This document shows, piece by piece, positions 1-6,438 of a DNA stretch of 25,371 nt. Under the pieces are notes generated by a model. The model worked only from the letters and a program-made list of their open reading frames with translations, was not told the origin of the DNA and did no database searches. Origin of the DNA: a virus; the IMG/VR virus record IMGVR_UViG_3300006929_000113, positions 1 through 25,371 of that record. One strand, written 5' to 3'. Within the stretch, counting starts at the first letter, position 1, and each line of letters begins with the position of its first letter. A program made the translations under genes and the position numbers.

Positions 1-162
1 AAGAGGATCCCTGTACGACATCCCCGACTTGCGGTAAGGGAAATCAATCGAGGTAGGGATCGTTGCGACAACGCCAATAACACCGACATTGACCGTAGAA
101 TCGCTCGTGTTATAAGCGAAACCCGACTGTCTATATTGTATCCCTGACTGGCGGTACGTCAT
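1..162 (-). CDS. Fibre-like virion protein, 5' part only (runs off left edge)
   Basis: An open frame of 54 codons starts at ATG 162 and continues without a stop to the window edge. It is the gene after the holin on the minus strand. The translation begins MTYRQSGIQYRQSGFAYN and contains repeated aromatic/Arg motifs: YRQSG at residues 3-7 and 10-14, then YRKSGMSYRD near 43-52. Short YR(Q/K)SG-type repeats separated by Val/Ile-rich strands recur in fibre and structural proteins of tailed phages, so a fibre or appendage role is inferred. An in-frame TAG lies just upstream of the ATG, so no longer start is possible. The Shine-Dalgarno is weak (GGGATGGG, rather far upstream). The C-terminal part and true length are unknown. 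Confidence 0.6.
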   Translation of the reverse strand, partial: MTYRQSGIQYRQSGFAYNTSDSTVNVGVIGVVATIPTSIDFPYRKSGMSYRDPL

Positions 163-187
163 CGCAAAGACCCATCCCTATAAGGGG

Positions 188-394
188 TTAGCTTTTACCC
201 ATAGCAGCAGTTTCCGGGTCACCTACACGGCTAGCCGCAACAGCTTTAGCAATAGAAATAAGAGCAGCGACCCCTGCAATCTTGAAGGAGTCACCCCAAT
301 CTGGGCCGGGAACTGCCATAGCAGCAGCCCACGCCTGAGCGAACGTGGATACTCCACGCTCTAATGAATCTTTAATAAAACGCTGGGTGAACAA
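188..394 (-). CDS. Holin, r1t-like (superfamily III type)
   Basis: 68-aa membrane protein. The N-terminus MFTQRFIKDSLERGVSTFAQ matches the family signature of r1t-type holins (F-x-KD-x-x-ER-x-x-x-TFAQ). It is followed by an Ala-rich hydrophobic stretch (about 18-29), a polar turn with PDWGD at 31-35, a second hydrophobic stretch (about 38-54, IAGVAALISIAKAVAAS) and a short charged tail. In this family two membrane segments assemble holes that release the endolysin to the cell wall. It lies immediately after the endolysin and overlaps its 3' end by 23 bases, the usual lysis pair arrangement. The length is typical. r1t-type holins are known mainly from phages of Gram-positive bacteria, including actinobacteriophages, which supports the host inference. 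Confidence 0.82.
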   Translation of the reverse strand: MFTQRFIKDSLERGVSTFAQAWAAAMAVPGPDWGDSFKIAGVAALISIAKAVAASRVGDPETAAMGKS

Positions 395-1184
395 TGTCTG
401 TCCTTTTGATCTTCATAGCTTCCCATGTAGAAGGGCCAACTATGCCGTCTGGTTTCAGGCCGAAGGCCCGTTGCCACCTAATTACCTTTGCTTGGGTAGC
501 ACGCCCAAAAATACCATCTTGTTGGGCACCCACGCAGGCTTGCACGAAACGAACAGCGTTAGACCTTGAACCCTTCTTCAACAAACCGGGATAAGAAACC
601 AGTCCATCTTCAGGTTCTTTAGGTAACACCATTGTTGGTGCGTCAGTAACCATGCGACGATGAATAAGTGCCCGTAGATCTGGCATCGAGAACGAAGGAT
701 CAACTTTACGTGAAGTCCATTCCTTATGTCCTACTACTGCCACATCAGGGTTCCATTTGTGCCCGTCGCACAGAAAGGCGCACAGGTCTACCAATGCGTC
801 CATCTGAGCCTCGGGAACGTCTTGCCCTAAACCGTCGTTAATAATAGACACGCCAACAAGTCGAGCGTTAGCACTGATCTTGCCGGGACCGGATGCGTTT
901 CCCGTAACAGGAAGGTTTTTTTGCATACGAGTGAGGACGGTTTGCATTCCCCGTCCAGCGTGGTTTGCTTTCACGTTCTCGGCTGTCAACGTAACGATGG
1001 TGCCGTCACGTTTAATGAGATAGTTGTAAAGCGGTCCCGGTACTTTGTTGACGCCACGTACACACATGGCGATAACAGCGTCGGGGTCTGCGTTAGCGTT
1101 TGAAGCGGTGTGATGCACAACAATACCGACGGGCGACAAGGGCCGTCCGCTGGTTACTTTGTTTGGTGCATCAACAACATTCAT
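372..1184 (-). CDS. Endolysin: N-acetylmuramoyl-L-alanine amidase with peptidoglycan-binding domain
   Basis: 270-aa lytic enzyme that would cut the amide bond between muramic acid and the stem peptide at the end of infection. Residues about 16-170 form an Amidase_2/PGRP domain (T7 lysozyme fold): HH at 24-25 in VVHHTAS, H75 in NHAG, and H153 in VVGHKEWTSRKVDPS. The zinc triad would be H24 or H25, H153 and D162, with K160 in the place of the catalytic lysine. Residues about 198-257 are a PG_binding_1 domain (LLKKGSRSNAVRFVQ ... DGIFGRATQAKVIRWQ ... DGIVGPSTWEAM). There is no signal peptide, so release depends on the holin gene that overlaps its 3' end. The start ATG overlaps the upstream stop as ATGA. 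Confidence 0.93.
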   Translation of the reverse strand: MNVVDAPNKVTSGRPLSPVGIVVHHTASNANADPDAVIAMCVRGVNKVPGPLYNYLIKRDGTIVTLTAENVKANHAGRGMQTVLTRMQKNLPVTGNASGPGKISANARLVGVSIINDGLGQDVPEAQMDALVDLCAFLCDGHKWNPDVAVVGHKEWTSRKVDPSFSMPDLRALIHRRMVTDAPTMVLPKEPEDGLVSYPGLLKKGSRSNAVRFVQACVGAQQDGIFGRATQAKVIRWQRAFGLKPDGIVGPSTWEAMKIKRTDIVHPAFY

Positions 1185-1447
1185 TCTTGGATATTCACGT
1201 CAGGAGAAATAGGACCAGCAGCTTCAGGAAGTTCCCACGTCCCAGTTAAACGATCCCAAAAATGGGTTTGGTCGGGACCTTCATAATCTTTGCCGTCAGC
1301 GTTCTTCCATTTTTGTTCGGCTTCATCCCAGTGATCTGGCATTTCATTTGGATACGTTGACCAGTCCTCTCTATCCCACATAGCTTTAATATGGGGAGGA
1401 GCACCTTCATCTCCCCGAGTCCAAAACTCTGGATCATCCCACCTCAT
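1181..1447 (-). CDS. Small Trp-rich acidic protein of unknown function
   Basis: 88 aa with eight tryptophans (residues 3, 9, 24, 29, 40, 47, 64, 71) and many Asp/Glu. It has no membrane segment and no motif I can name. The spacing of W/D-E/P patches (MRWDDPEFW, MWDREDW, DHWDEAEQKW, HFWDRLTGTWELP) suggests short repeated binding elements rather than an enzyme. It is coupled on both sides by ATGA overlaps: its ATG overlaps the stop of the beta-propeller fibre gene and its TGA overlaps the endolysin start. This places it between adsorption and lysis genes. It could be a fibre accessory or chaperone, but that is inference from position only. Confidence 0.75.
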   Translation of the reverse strand: MRWDDPEFWTRGDEGAPPHIKAMWDREDWSTYPNEMPDHWDEAEQKWKNADGKDYEGPDQTHFWDRLTGTWELPEAAGPISPDVNIQE

Positions 1448-3102
1448 CCGATCCCTCCACTTTCAACCGTGTTAGTAGGACTCGGCGCTCCCGTAACTTT
1501 CGTGTTGTAATAACCGCCTATGGTGTTGTTAATAGCACCTTCAGTTATTGAAACAGATCCGTTGTTGACTACCCAAACATTGGCAGTAGTACCGCTGGTA
1601 TTAGCATCAGCAAACACAATGTAAGGACTCAGATCTATAGATGTCCAAGCAACCCCATCAACAGTGCCGCTTCCAGTTGTTGAACCGTCAATGTTCATTG
1701 ACGCCATCACCCCAACTACAGAACCCGGATCTGTCTGCCCGTAACCCCAAGACACAACTTGGTCCGAACCGACTCTCTTAACTGCCTGTGCGTAACAGTT
1801 ATAAGTTGCATTAGCGGCTTGATTAATCCATGTAAGAGATGGGGTGGCAGCCGAAACATCAAGTCTTGCTAAGAAAGGAGCAGAAACGCTGCCGCCGACC
1901 TTATTGCTGTAGCCGCTGATATAAAGATCAGTACCATCAATCTCAATACCGCCCCCCATAAGTGATGTTGATTCACCGCCAGCTTGCTGACGCAAACAAT
2001 AAATCCATTGCAAGGTGCCAGTCGAATTGTATTTAGCGACAAAAACGTTGTAAGGAGTGTAAGGGCCGGTAATACCGGTGGCCTGAAAGAACCCAGTAAC
2101 GTACACATTGTTACTTGAATCTAAACAAATACCTGTCCCAGTTATGTCTGTGCCACCTGTGCTTATGTTGCGCAACCCAACTGAAGTTGTCGTCCACCCA
2201 GACGAAACGCTGTAAGGCTGCCCCATATCCCACAAAATAGGAGAAACAAGGCTCTTGTCTGAGTTGTCATAATAGTCATGCAACGTAGCAATCTTTGTGC
2301 CATTCACATTTGACCTTTTGATACCACTCCCCATCTGGTTATTGACACTGGAGTTTTCGTTGTTCATGTAAACCATACGATTCCACGAAGTGGAACGCAT
2401 GTTGCCAGTAGAATCATCTAACAAAACCATTTGGTGGCGGCGCTTATTCCAACCAGCAAGACTGTCTTGGAAATAGCATAGAAACACACAATCGTTGTTA
2501 GTTTCATCATGCCAAACAACAGCACGCTGCATACCGGGAGAAAGCGCCCCAGTGTTTTGGCGGTAAACAGTTTGCCATTGCTGCGTACCAGACGAATCGT
2601 ATTTATTAACCCCAAGATTGTAATAGTCGTAAGAACTGGCAGACGTAGCTGGATACACGTTTCCAGTTTCGTACGAGTTATCAGAACTATCTACCCACAA
2701 GCCACCCGGCTGCTCCGCATAAATACCCTCTTGAGTGGCACTTGAAATAGAAAATGACCAAGCAGTTTGAACCGTTGCCGTTGTCGGAGCAGCAGCAGCA
2801 CCCCCACTCAAATCAAGATTCATGTAACAAATACGTCCGTTTGGGTTTCCCCCTCCGGGGTTCCAACGGCCCCCTAGCCGAGCGGTAGTGCCATTATTGA
2901 GAAGCTGTATGTTGTACGGGTAGAAATCGGTACCTGCTGTGTCAGGCAAACCCACAACCATGACGTAACCGCTAGCAGGAGCAGGCCAGATGCCGTCACG
3001 TTCAGCTTCAGCGATCTCCCCCAACGACCACACACCCGGCGCAGCACTAGAAGTGGGAAGGTTCTGTGGCCCTATCACAGAGCCATTCTCACCATAAGTC
3101 AT
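1444..3102 (-). CDS. Fibre or receptor-binding protein with SBBP-type beta-propeller repeats
   Basis: 552 aa. Residues about 18-40 carry a motif (SSAAPGVWSLGEIAEAERDG followed by IWP) that also opens the 220-aa protein at 4396-5058, so it is probably a docking segment. The body holds beta-propeller blades of the SBBP pattern, D-SS-N-x-Y-x-T/S-G ... KY-x-SxGT-x-x-W: about 136-177 (VDSSDNSYETG ... KYDSSGTQQW), 325-366 (LDSSNNVYVTGFF ... KYNSTGTLQW) and 386-425 (IDGTDLYISGYS ... LTW). Ser, Thr, Asn, Gly and Tyr are abundant and there is no signal peptide, as expected for an extracellular virion appendage. Such propellers are candidates for binding host glycans or surface proteins. The start overlaps the previous stop by one base (TAATG). 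Receptor binding is inferred. Confidence 0.8.
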   Translation of the reverse strand: MTYGENGSVIGPQNLPTSSAAPGVWSLGEIAEAERDGIWPAPASGYVMVVGLPDTAGTDFYPYNIQLLNNGTTARLGGRWNPGGGNPNGRICYMNLDLSGGAAAAPTTATVQTAWSFSISSATQEGIYAEQPGGLWVDSSDNSYETGNVYPATSASSYDYYNLGVNKYDSSGTQQWQTVYRQNTGALSPGMQRAVVWHDETNNDCVFLCYFQDSLAGWNKRRHQMVLLDDSTGNMRSTSWNRMVYMNNENSSVNNQMGSGIKRSNVNGTKIATLHDYYDNSDKSLVSPILWDMGQPYSVSSGWTTTSVGLRNISTGGTDITGTGICLDSSNNVYVTGFFQATGITGPYTPYNVFVAKYNSTGTLQWIYCLRQQAGGESTSLMGGGIEIDGTDLYISGYSNKVGGSVSAPFLARLDVSAATPSLTWINQAANATYNCYAQAVKRVGSDQVVSWGYGQTDPGSVVGVMASMNIDGSTTGSGTVDGVAWTSIDLSPYIVFADANTSGTTANVWVVNNGSVSITEGAINNTIGGYYNTKVTGAPSPTNTVESGGIG

Positions 3103-3320
3103 TAGCGTGCAGCGATCTCGTCGTCCGTTAAACCAAGCTCTTTCAACTTGGCATCACCTGATGCTTTGTCTGCTGCCCGTTTTTCTGCGGCAGCTTCTTC
3201 TTCGGCCTGTTGAGCTTGTACTCGTTCGGCATCAGCTTCAGCTTGCGCCACTTCTTCCGCTGTCATCTCGACATTGGTTTGGATTCCTGTCGAACAATCG
3301 ACAATCGTTTTCATTGGCAT
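3102..3320 (-). CDS. Small Ala/Glu-rich helical protein, fibre-associated
   Basis: 72 aa. The N-terminus MPMKTIVDCSTGIQT is followed by a long Ala/Glu/Gln helix (about 19-56, likely coiled coil) and ends in KLKELGLTDDEIAAR. Short proteins of the form 'IVDCSTGE-x-x-x-x-x-MTAEE ... LGLTxDEI' occur commonly next to fibre genes in tailed phages. A fibre-assembly helper or small structural role is plausible but not shown. A good Shine-Dalgarno (AGGAGC, 6 bases before the ATG) decides the start. Its TAA overlaps the start of the beta-propeller gene by one base, so the two are probably made together. Confidence 0.75.
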   Translation of the reverse strand: MPMKTIVDCSTGIQTNVEMTAEEVAQAEADAERVQAQQAEEEAAAEKRAADKASGDAKLKELGLTDDEIAAR

Positions 3321-3329
3321 GATTTGCTC

Positions 3330-3869
3330 CTAAGCGTTCGTGATGCCGTAAAGGGTGAATGAGCTACCAGCGACGAAGTTGTACCAGTCGAGTTGGAAAA
3401 AGACGGAGGTAATGGCGTCTGTGGTTGACCAGCCGTGGTTACCCTGCGTCATAGCTGACCCGTGTGTGCCTTGGCCGTAGCCGCCCAAGTGGTAGCAACG
3501 CTTCGCTGCGTTGCCGCTTGCATCTGAGTAGCCGGGAATATAGATCTTGAACTGCCCCCAGCCGGTGTTGGCGCTATAGCTGGTCGGAACAAGATTCAGT
3601 TGCATCCCGGTCACGGTGGCAGAGGCGCTTGCGTCAGCGCCACGGGTCGAAGAATCTACTGCCTTGTTGAATTTCCAGAAATAGTTTCCGCCGCTGTCGC
3701 CGTTGAATCTCATAGTCATAGTGCAATTACTGAACGCCGAGCCGCCCGTGTGTGACCCTTTGACGCTGCCGATAACCATTAGGTCGTCGTAGCTTCCCGA
3801 TATTGCCGAGAACGTAAAGCTGGCAACGCCGTCGGGTGTCGCAGTCGCTATTTTAGTAATTGTGCTCAT
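3330..3869 (-). CDS. Virion/fibre protein, tandem paralogue 3 of 3
   Basis: 179 aa from ATG 3869. A longer frame reaches back to 4007, but that would lie inside the neighbouring gene. ATG 3869 is 2 bases after that gene's stop and has GGAGG upstream, though with a long gap of about 12 bases. Landmarks shared with the next two genes are: F-x-F-S-x-I-x-x-x-Y-x-x-L (about 18-30), FNGDSGGNY (55-63), IPGYSD (111-116), an ITSVFFQL strand (153-160), and the ending FVAGSSFTLYGI (166-177). The whole is beta-strand-like and rich in Gly, Ser and Thr. This is a repeated phage structural module, probably a fibre or decoration subunit. The exact role is unknown. Confidence 0.75.
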   Translation of the reverse strand: MSTITKIATATPDGVASFTFSAISGSYDDLMVIGSVKGSHTGGSAFSNCTMTMRFNGDSGGNYFWKFNKAVDSSTRGADASASATVTGMQLNLVPTSYSANTGWGQFKIYIPGYSDASGNAAKRCYHLGGYGQGTHGSAMTQGNHGWSTTDAITSVFFQLDWYNFVAGSSFTLYGITNA

Positions 3870-3871
3870 GA

Positions 3872-4396
3872 CTACGCCCATCCTCCGAGCCAATAAGAAC
3901 TCCCAGCGACAAACGGATACGACACCGATTCGCTGTAAAGCGTCACCTGATTGATAGCAGCGGTACTGCTCCAAAAACCAATCGAGAACGAGTTCCAGTA
4001 AGCCCAACTTGAATTCGGTCCGCCTGCCGTTGTCTCAAACAACAGACCTTTTGTTGCGACGGTGGTGTCGCTGTAGTTGGGGATCATAATTTTGTTGATG
4101 GCGTACACACCGGTCTGCTGACCTGCATTCATAATTCGCGTAGAACTATCAATTTGAGAGCGTGTTCCCATGTTGAGGCTCATCACGTTATTGATGTAGC
4201 CGCCTTGCACACCATAATTCGTACCTGAATCTCCATTGACCCTGACTTCCCCACCGTCCGTCGTGGCTCCAGATTTAGCGGATCGAGCCGAAAACATGAT
4301 TTCAAGATGCGTGTACGTCTGGGGGATCGACGTGAAGTCAAGGGTATAAGAGGTGGTGGTGAGCGTTCCTTCTTCAATGATCTCAAAGTCAGCCAT
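3872..4396 (-). CDS. Virion/fibre protein, tandem paralogue 2 of 3
   Basis: 174 aa. It shares with its neighbours FTSIPQTYTHLEI (21-33), VNGDSGTNY (53-61), IPNYSD (105-110), an INQVTLYS strand (148-155) and FVAGSSYWLGG (162-172). There are no transmembrane or signal segments, and the composition is strand-forming. The start ATG overlaps the stop of the 220-aa paralogue by one base (TGATG), so translation is coupled. The three paralogues probably arose by tandem duplication and then diverged. They may form different layers or arms of one appendage, but no enzyme motif is visible. Confidence 0.78.
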   Translation of the reverse strand: MADFEIIEEGTLTTTSYTLDFTSIPQTYTHLEIMFSARSAKSGATTDGGEVRVNGDSGTNYGVQGGYINNVMSLNMGTRSQIDSSTRIMNAGQQTGVYAINKIMIPNYSDTTVATKGLLFETTAGGPNSSWAYWNSFSIGFWSSTAAINQVTLYSESVSYPFVAGSSYWLGGWA

Positions 4397-5058
4397 CAGA
4401 CAATCCCGATTCCGAATAAGGCGACAACGGTCGGCGCTATAAAGTAGTAGCCGCCACCGGCATCAGATTTAAGTTGCAGGCTGGTGACAGCGGAGGTCTG
4501 GTTATAGCCGAAAGAGATTATGCCAGTAGCCCCGGAACTGTTATCCTGAGCGCCGCCATATTGGATCTGAGCGGAGGTGCCGACACTGGCATCGGAATAG
4601 TTCATAATGTCAGCCATCCAAAAGGTTGACCCCGCAGATGTTGGCACCGAGTTCGCTGGCATGTACCCCTGAATTGATGAACCCGTCTCGAATGTCGAAT
4701 TGCTCCCAGTGTTATAAAATTCGCTATACGAATAATTGCTGGTGGTTGAATCAGCGTTAAACGTCAGCCCCGTACCGCCACTACTGGAAGCACGTTTCCC
4801 GTTAGACATAACAACCCGAAGGCTTCGATACGTTTGGGGGATACTCGTAAAAGATATCTCGCCAGAGGTACCGGGATAGCTACTGGCAGTGAATTCACCG
4901 ATTAGCTCCATCGTCCCTTTAATATGAGTCGGCCAAGTGCCAGCCCCCACATTCTCCGCAACCTCCTGCATCTGCCAGACACCAGACGCAGCACCAGAAG
5001 TCGGAGCAACTTCGGCTCCGATCCTACTCCACGTCTTACCTGCCGAAATCCCGGTCAC
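4396..5058 (-). CDS. Virion/fibre protein with N-terminal docking segment, tandem paralogue 1 of 3
   Basis: 220 aa with a GTG start at 5058, four bases after the previous stop and without a clear Shine-Dalgarno, so probably made by coupled re-initiation. Residues about 20-43 (TSGAASGVWQMQEVAENVGA, then GTWP) match the N-terminal segment of the 552-aa propeller protein: S-A-A-x-GVW-x-x-x-E-I/V-AE-x-x-x-x-G-x-WP. The remainder (about 68-220) matches the two following paralogues: FTSIPQTYRSLRVVMS (70-85), FNADSTTSNYSY, MNYSDA and a final LFGIGIV strand. It therefore looks like the full-length form, docking segment plus module, while the next two genes carry only the module. Confidence 0.78.
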   Translation of the reverse strand: MTGISAGKTWSRIGAEVAPTSGAASGVWQMQEVAENVGAGTWPTHIKGTMELIGEFTASSYPGTSGEISFTSIPQTYRSLRVVMSNGKRASSSGGTGLTFNADSTTSNYSYSEFYNTGSNSTFETGSSIQGYMPANSVPTSAGSTFWMADIMNYSDASVGTSAQIQYGGAQDNSSGATGIISFGYNQTSAVTSLQLKSDAGGGYYFIAPTVVALFGIGIV

Positions 5059-5062
5059 AGGA

Positions 5063-5389
5063 TCAGCTAATTTCTAATACGGAAAGCGTTACGTCAATCT
5101 GTGAAACTGCATCTGAATAAACGTCAAGCACGTCCCCTGTTTCCAACACCTGCTTACCGGCGACAAGGCCAATAGCAGCGTTAAGAGGAACCGACACAGC
5201 TTTCGCTATGAACTCGGTAGTACCAGCAGAAGTGTCTGTCACAGTTGCACTCACAGGATGAGTGCCCGACCCGACGTTCGCTGCTTGCATCTGCAACACG
5301 ATTGCCGTGGTTGCAGCGGGGACGGTGTAAAGGTTGCTCGCTGCTGCGGCTGCTGCCGACCAGTTATGCACCTTGAAGGTATTAGCCAT
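5063..5389 (-). CDS. Small beta-rich virion protein
   Basis: 108 aa, MANTFKVHNWS start, then LYTVPAATTAIVLQMQAANV, VSATVTDTS, VPLNAAIGLVAGKQVLETGD and DVTLSVLEIS. Proteins with this order (Y-T-x-PA-x-TT ... N-V-x-x-x-x-x-x-VTVTDTS ... V-x-x-G-D-x-I/L-x-V-x-S ... D-V-x-x-S-V-L-E-I) are a widespread family in marine and freshwater phages, usually beside fibre genes, and are taken to be structural. A strong Shine-Dalgarno (AGGAGC) precedes ATG 5389. There is no membrane segment. Location in the particle is unknown; decoration or fibre-adaptor roles are both possible. Confidence 0.78.
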   Translation of the reverse strand: MANTFKVHNWSAAAAAASNLYTVPAATTAIVLQMQAANVGSGTHPVSATVTDTSAGTTEFIAKAVSVPLNAAIGLVAGKQVLETGDVLDVYSDAVSQIDVTLSVLEIS

Positions 5390-5398
5390 TGATTGCTC

Positions 5399-5683
5399 CT
5401 ACGATAAGGCCAAGATTAAAGGGATAGGTGAATTAAGAACGTCTAACGCCTGCCATGTGCTAGTGCCACTCGTGTCACAAGTAAGCACCTGCCCAGCAGC
5501 AGTAGGTGTTGACGAACCGATCCCCATTTTTGTTTGCACAGCTACAGATGACTCGTTCACATTGACATGCATTTCGTCATGCAAAAAGTTCGTAGCGTCA
5601 AGCTCAGTCGAGCTAGTAATAGTGTTCGGGAGATTTCCGCCCGTGGTAAGTACGTCTAACGACGTTGGAAAGTTCGTTGACAT
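5399..5683 (-). CDS. Small fibre-associated protein
   Basis: 94 aa, start MSTNFPTSLDVL. It then has the pattern TELDATNFLHDEMHVNVNE with a histidine pair (H35, H39), followed by VQTKMGIGSSTPTAAGQVL and SGTSTWQAL. The combination 'N-FPTSLD ... xxHxxxHNN ... A-x-x-x-K-x-G-x-x-x-S' is common in phage fibre or baseplate-proximal proteins. The 'GQVLT-x-x-x-SG-x-x-x-WQ' piece is a recurring fibre spacer. AGGAGG lies six bases before the ATG, giving a strong start. Function is inferred from family resemblance and from its place among fibre genes. Confidence 0.72.
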   Translation of the reverse strand: MSTNFPTSLDVLTTGGNLPNTITSSTELDATNFLHDEMHVNVNESSVAVQTKMGIGSSTPTAAGQVLTCDTSGTSTWQALDVLNSPIPLILALS

Positions 5684-5693
5684 TTCATCCCTC

Positions 5694-6137
5694 CTACGGG
5701 GTTAGATCCAAAGTAAAGATGCCGGACGCATTCCAAACAATCTGGAACGTACCCGACGTAGTTGAAAAGTTCCCACCGAAATCAACGTAAGCGATCAGGG
5801 GGTCATTAGTTTCACTGGTGTTATAAATCACAGCAGCAGCAGCGTTAGTAATAGTGCTCGCTGACCAAGTGACATCAGCGGCGTCCCAAGTAATGGTGCC
5901 ACTACTAATAGTAAACGTCACACTGGTTAAGGCTTCACCGCCAGCGGTGTAACCTGCACCCACAATTTCGCCGCTGACATCAGTCTTAACTGAATCAGTG
6001 TCAAAGTTAGGGGTGTACGACGAGTCAACCAACATGCACTTAAAGTGCCCTGCGGTTGTATCATCAAAATCTATTGCAAAGTTAGTTGTTTGCGTCAAGT
6101 TGTTCTTGAACGGCAAACAGTAAAGACCACTAGCCAC
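5694..6137 (-). CDS. Beta-rich phage structural protein
   Basis: 147 aa from GTG 6137, chosen because AGGAG sits seven bases upstream. It has motifs of a broad phage structural family: MASGLY ... IDFDDTTAGHFKCMLVDSSY ... VSGEIVGAGYTAGGEALTSV ... WDAADVTWSASTI ... AAVIYN ... DPLIAYVDFGGNFSTTSGTF-x-I-x-WNASGIF. Members are found in many tailed phages next to capsid or fibre genes and are usually annotated as virion or minor structural proteins. The sequence is mostly predicted strand, with no catalytic motif. The start overlaps the end of a 26-codon frame upstream by eight bases, consistent with translational coupling. Confidence 0.82.
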   Translation of the reverse strand: MASGLYCLPFKNNLTQTTNFAIDFDDTTAGHFKCMLVDSSYTPNFDTDSVKTDVSGEIVGAGYTAGGEALTSVTFTISSGTITWDAADVTWSASTITNAAAAVIYNTSETNDPLIAYVDFGGNFSTTSGTFQIVWNASGIFTLDLTP

Positions 6138-6210
6138 GGTTAACTCCTCCGGTCCCCGTTATGGGTTTAGGTCGGATAGTTACGTTTCCGTCGCTGCTTG
6201 ATCCGGCCAT
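6130..6210 (-). CDS. Possible 26-aa coupled mini-ORF
   Basis: ATG 6210 overlaps the TAA of the upstream 39-aa gene (TAATG), the junction type used repeatedly in this operon. The frame runs 26 codons (MAGSSSDGNVTIRPKPITGT, then GGVNRG) to TAG at 6130-6132, overlapping the next gene's GTG start. The upstream Shine-Dalgarno (GGAAGG) is moderate. The peptide has no recognisable domain. It may be a real small protein or only a coupling leader that carries ribosomes to the next start. The case rests on junction geometry only. Confidence 0.4.
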   Translation of the reverse strand: MAGSSSDGNVTIRPKPITGTGGVNRG

Positions 6211-6329
6211 TATCGTTTACCCTTCCTTCGAGTGTTAGTAACTTTTTTCCCTGTTTTCTTTGCATAGGCACGAGCAGCTTTCCGACCTGCGTCAGAGTAA
6301 CTGAAATGTCTATTACCAACTTTTGGCAT
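6210..6329 (-). CDS. Small basic protein
   Basis: 39 aa from ATG 6329, very rich in Lys/Arg (MPKVGNRHFSYSDAGRKAAR, then AYAKKTGKKVTNTRRKGKR). A longer frame back to 6434 would run through the terminator hairpin after the capsid gene, so the internal ATG is preferred. Peptides of the type MPKVG-x-x-x-FxY-x-x-x-G-x-x-A-A-x-x-x-A-K-K-x-G-K are frequent in phage structural operons and may bind DNA or RNA, or be capsid-associated. No direct evidence for function is visible. It is the first gene after the capsid terminator. Confidence 0.65.
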   Translation of the reverse strand: MPKVGNRHFSYSDAGRKAARAYAKKTGKKVTNTRRKGKR

Positions 6330-6382
6330 TAAATCCAACCTTGTCTGTCTGCACCTAGAGTAGCAAAGAAATAGGAGGTAAT

Positions 6383-6419
6383 GAGAGGGCCAAGGGAAAG
6401 GGGGAACCTTGACCCTCTC
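6383..6419 (-). terminator. Hairpin downstream of the major capsid gene
   Basis: A 13-bp stem (6383-6395 with 6407-6419; one G-T pair) encloses an 11-base loop and lies 20 bases after the capsid stop. On the minus strand it is followed by a weak T-rich tract (TATTTCTTTG) about 11 bases further on. It probably acts as a partial terminator or mRNA 3'-end stabiliser that lets capsid mRNA exceed fibre and lysis mRNA. The T-tract is poor, so read-through is expected. Confidence 0.6.
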
Positions 6420-6438
6420 AAACCTATGTGTCAAACCT

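Noticed and set aside
165-187. CCCT-TAT-AGGG inverted repeat between holin and the left-edge gene
   Set aside because: Very short stem with no T-tract; likely chance.
3870-4007. N-terminal extension of the 179-aa fibre gene
   Set aside because: It lies inside the preceding paralogue, and homology among the three proteins begins only after ATG 3869.
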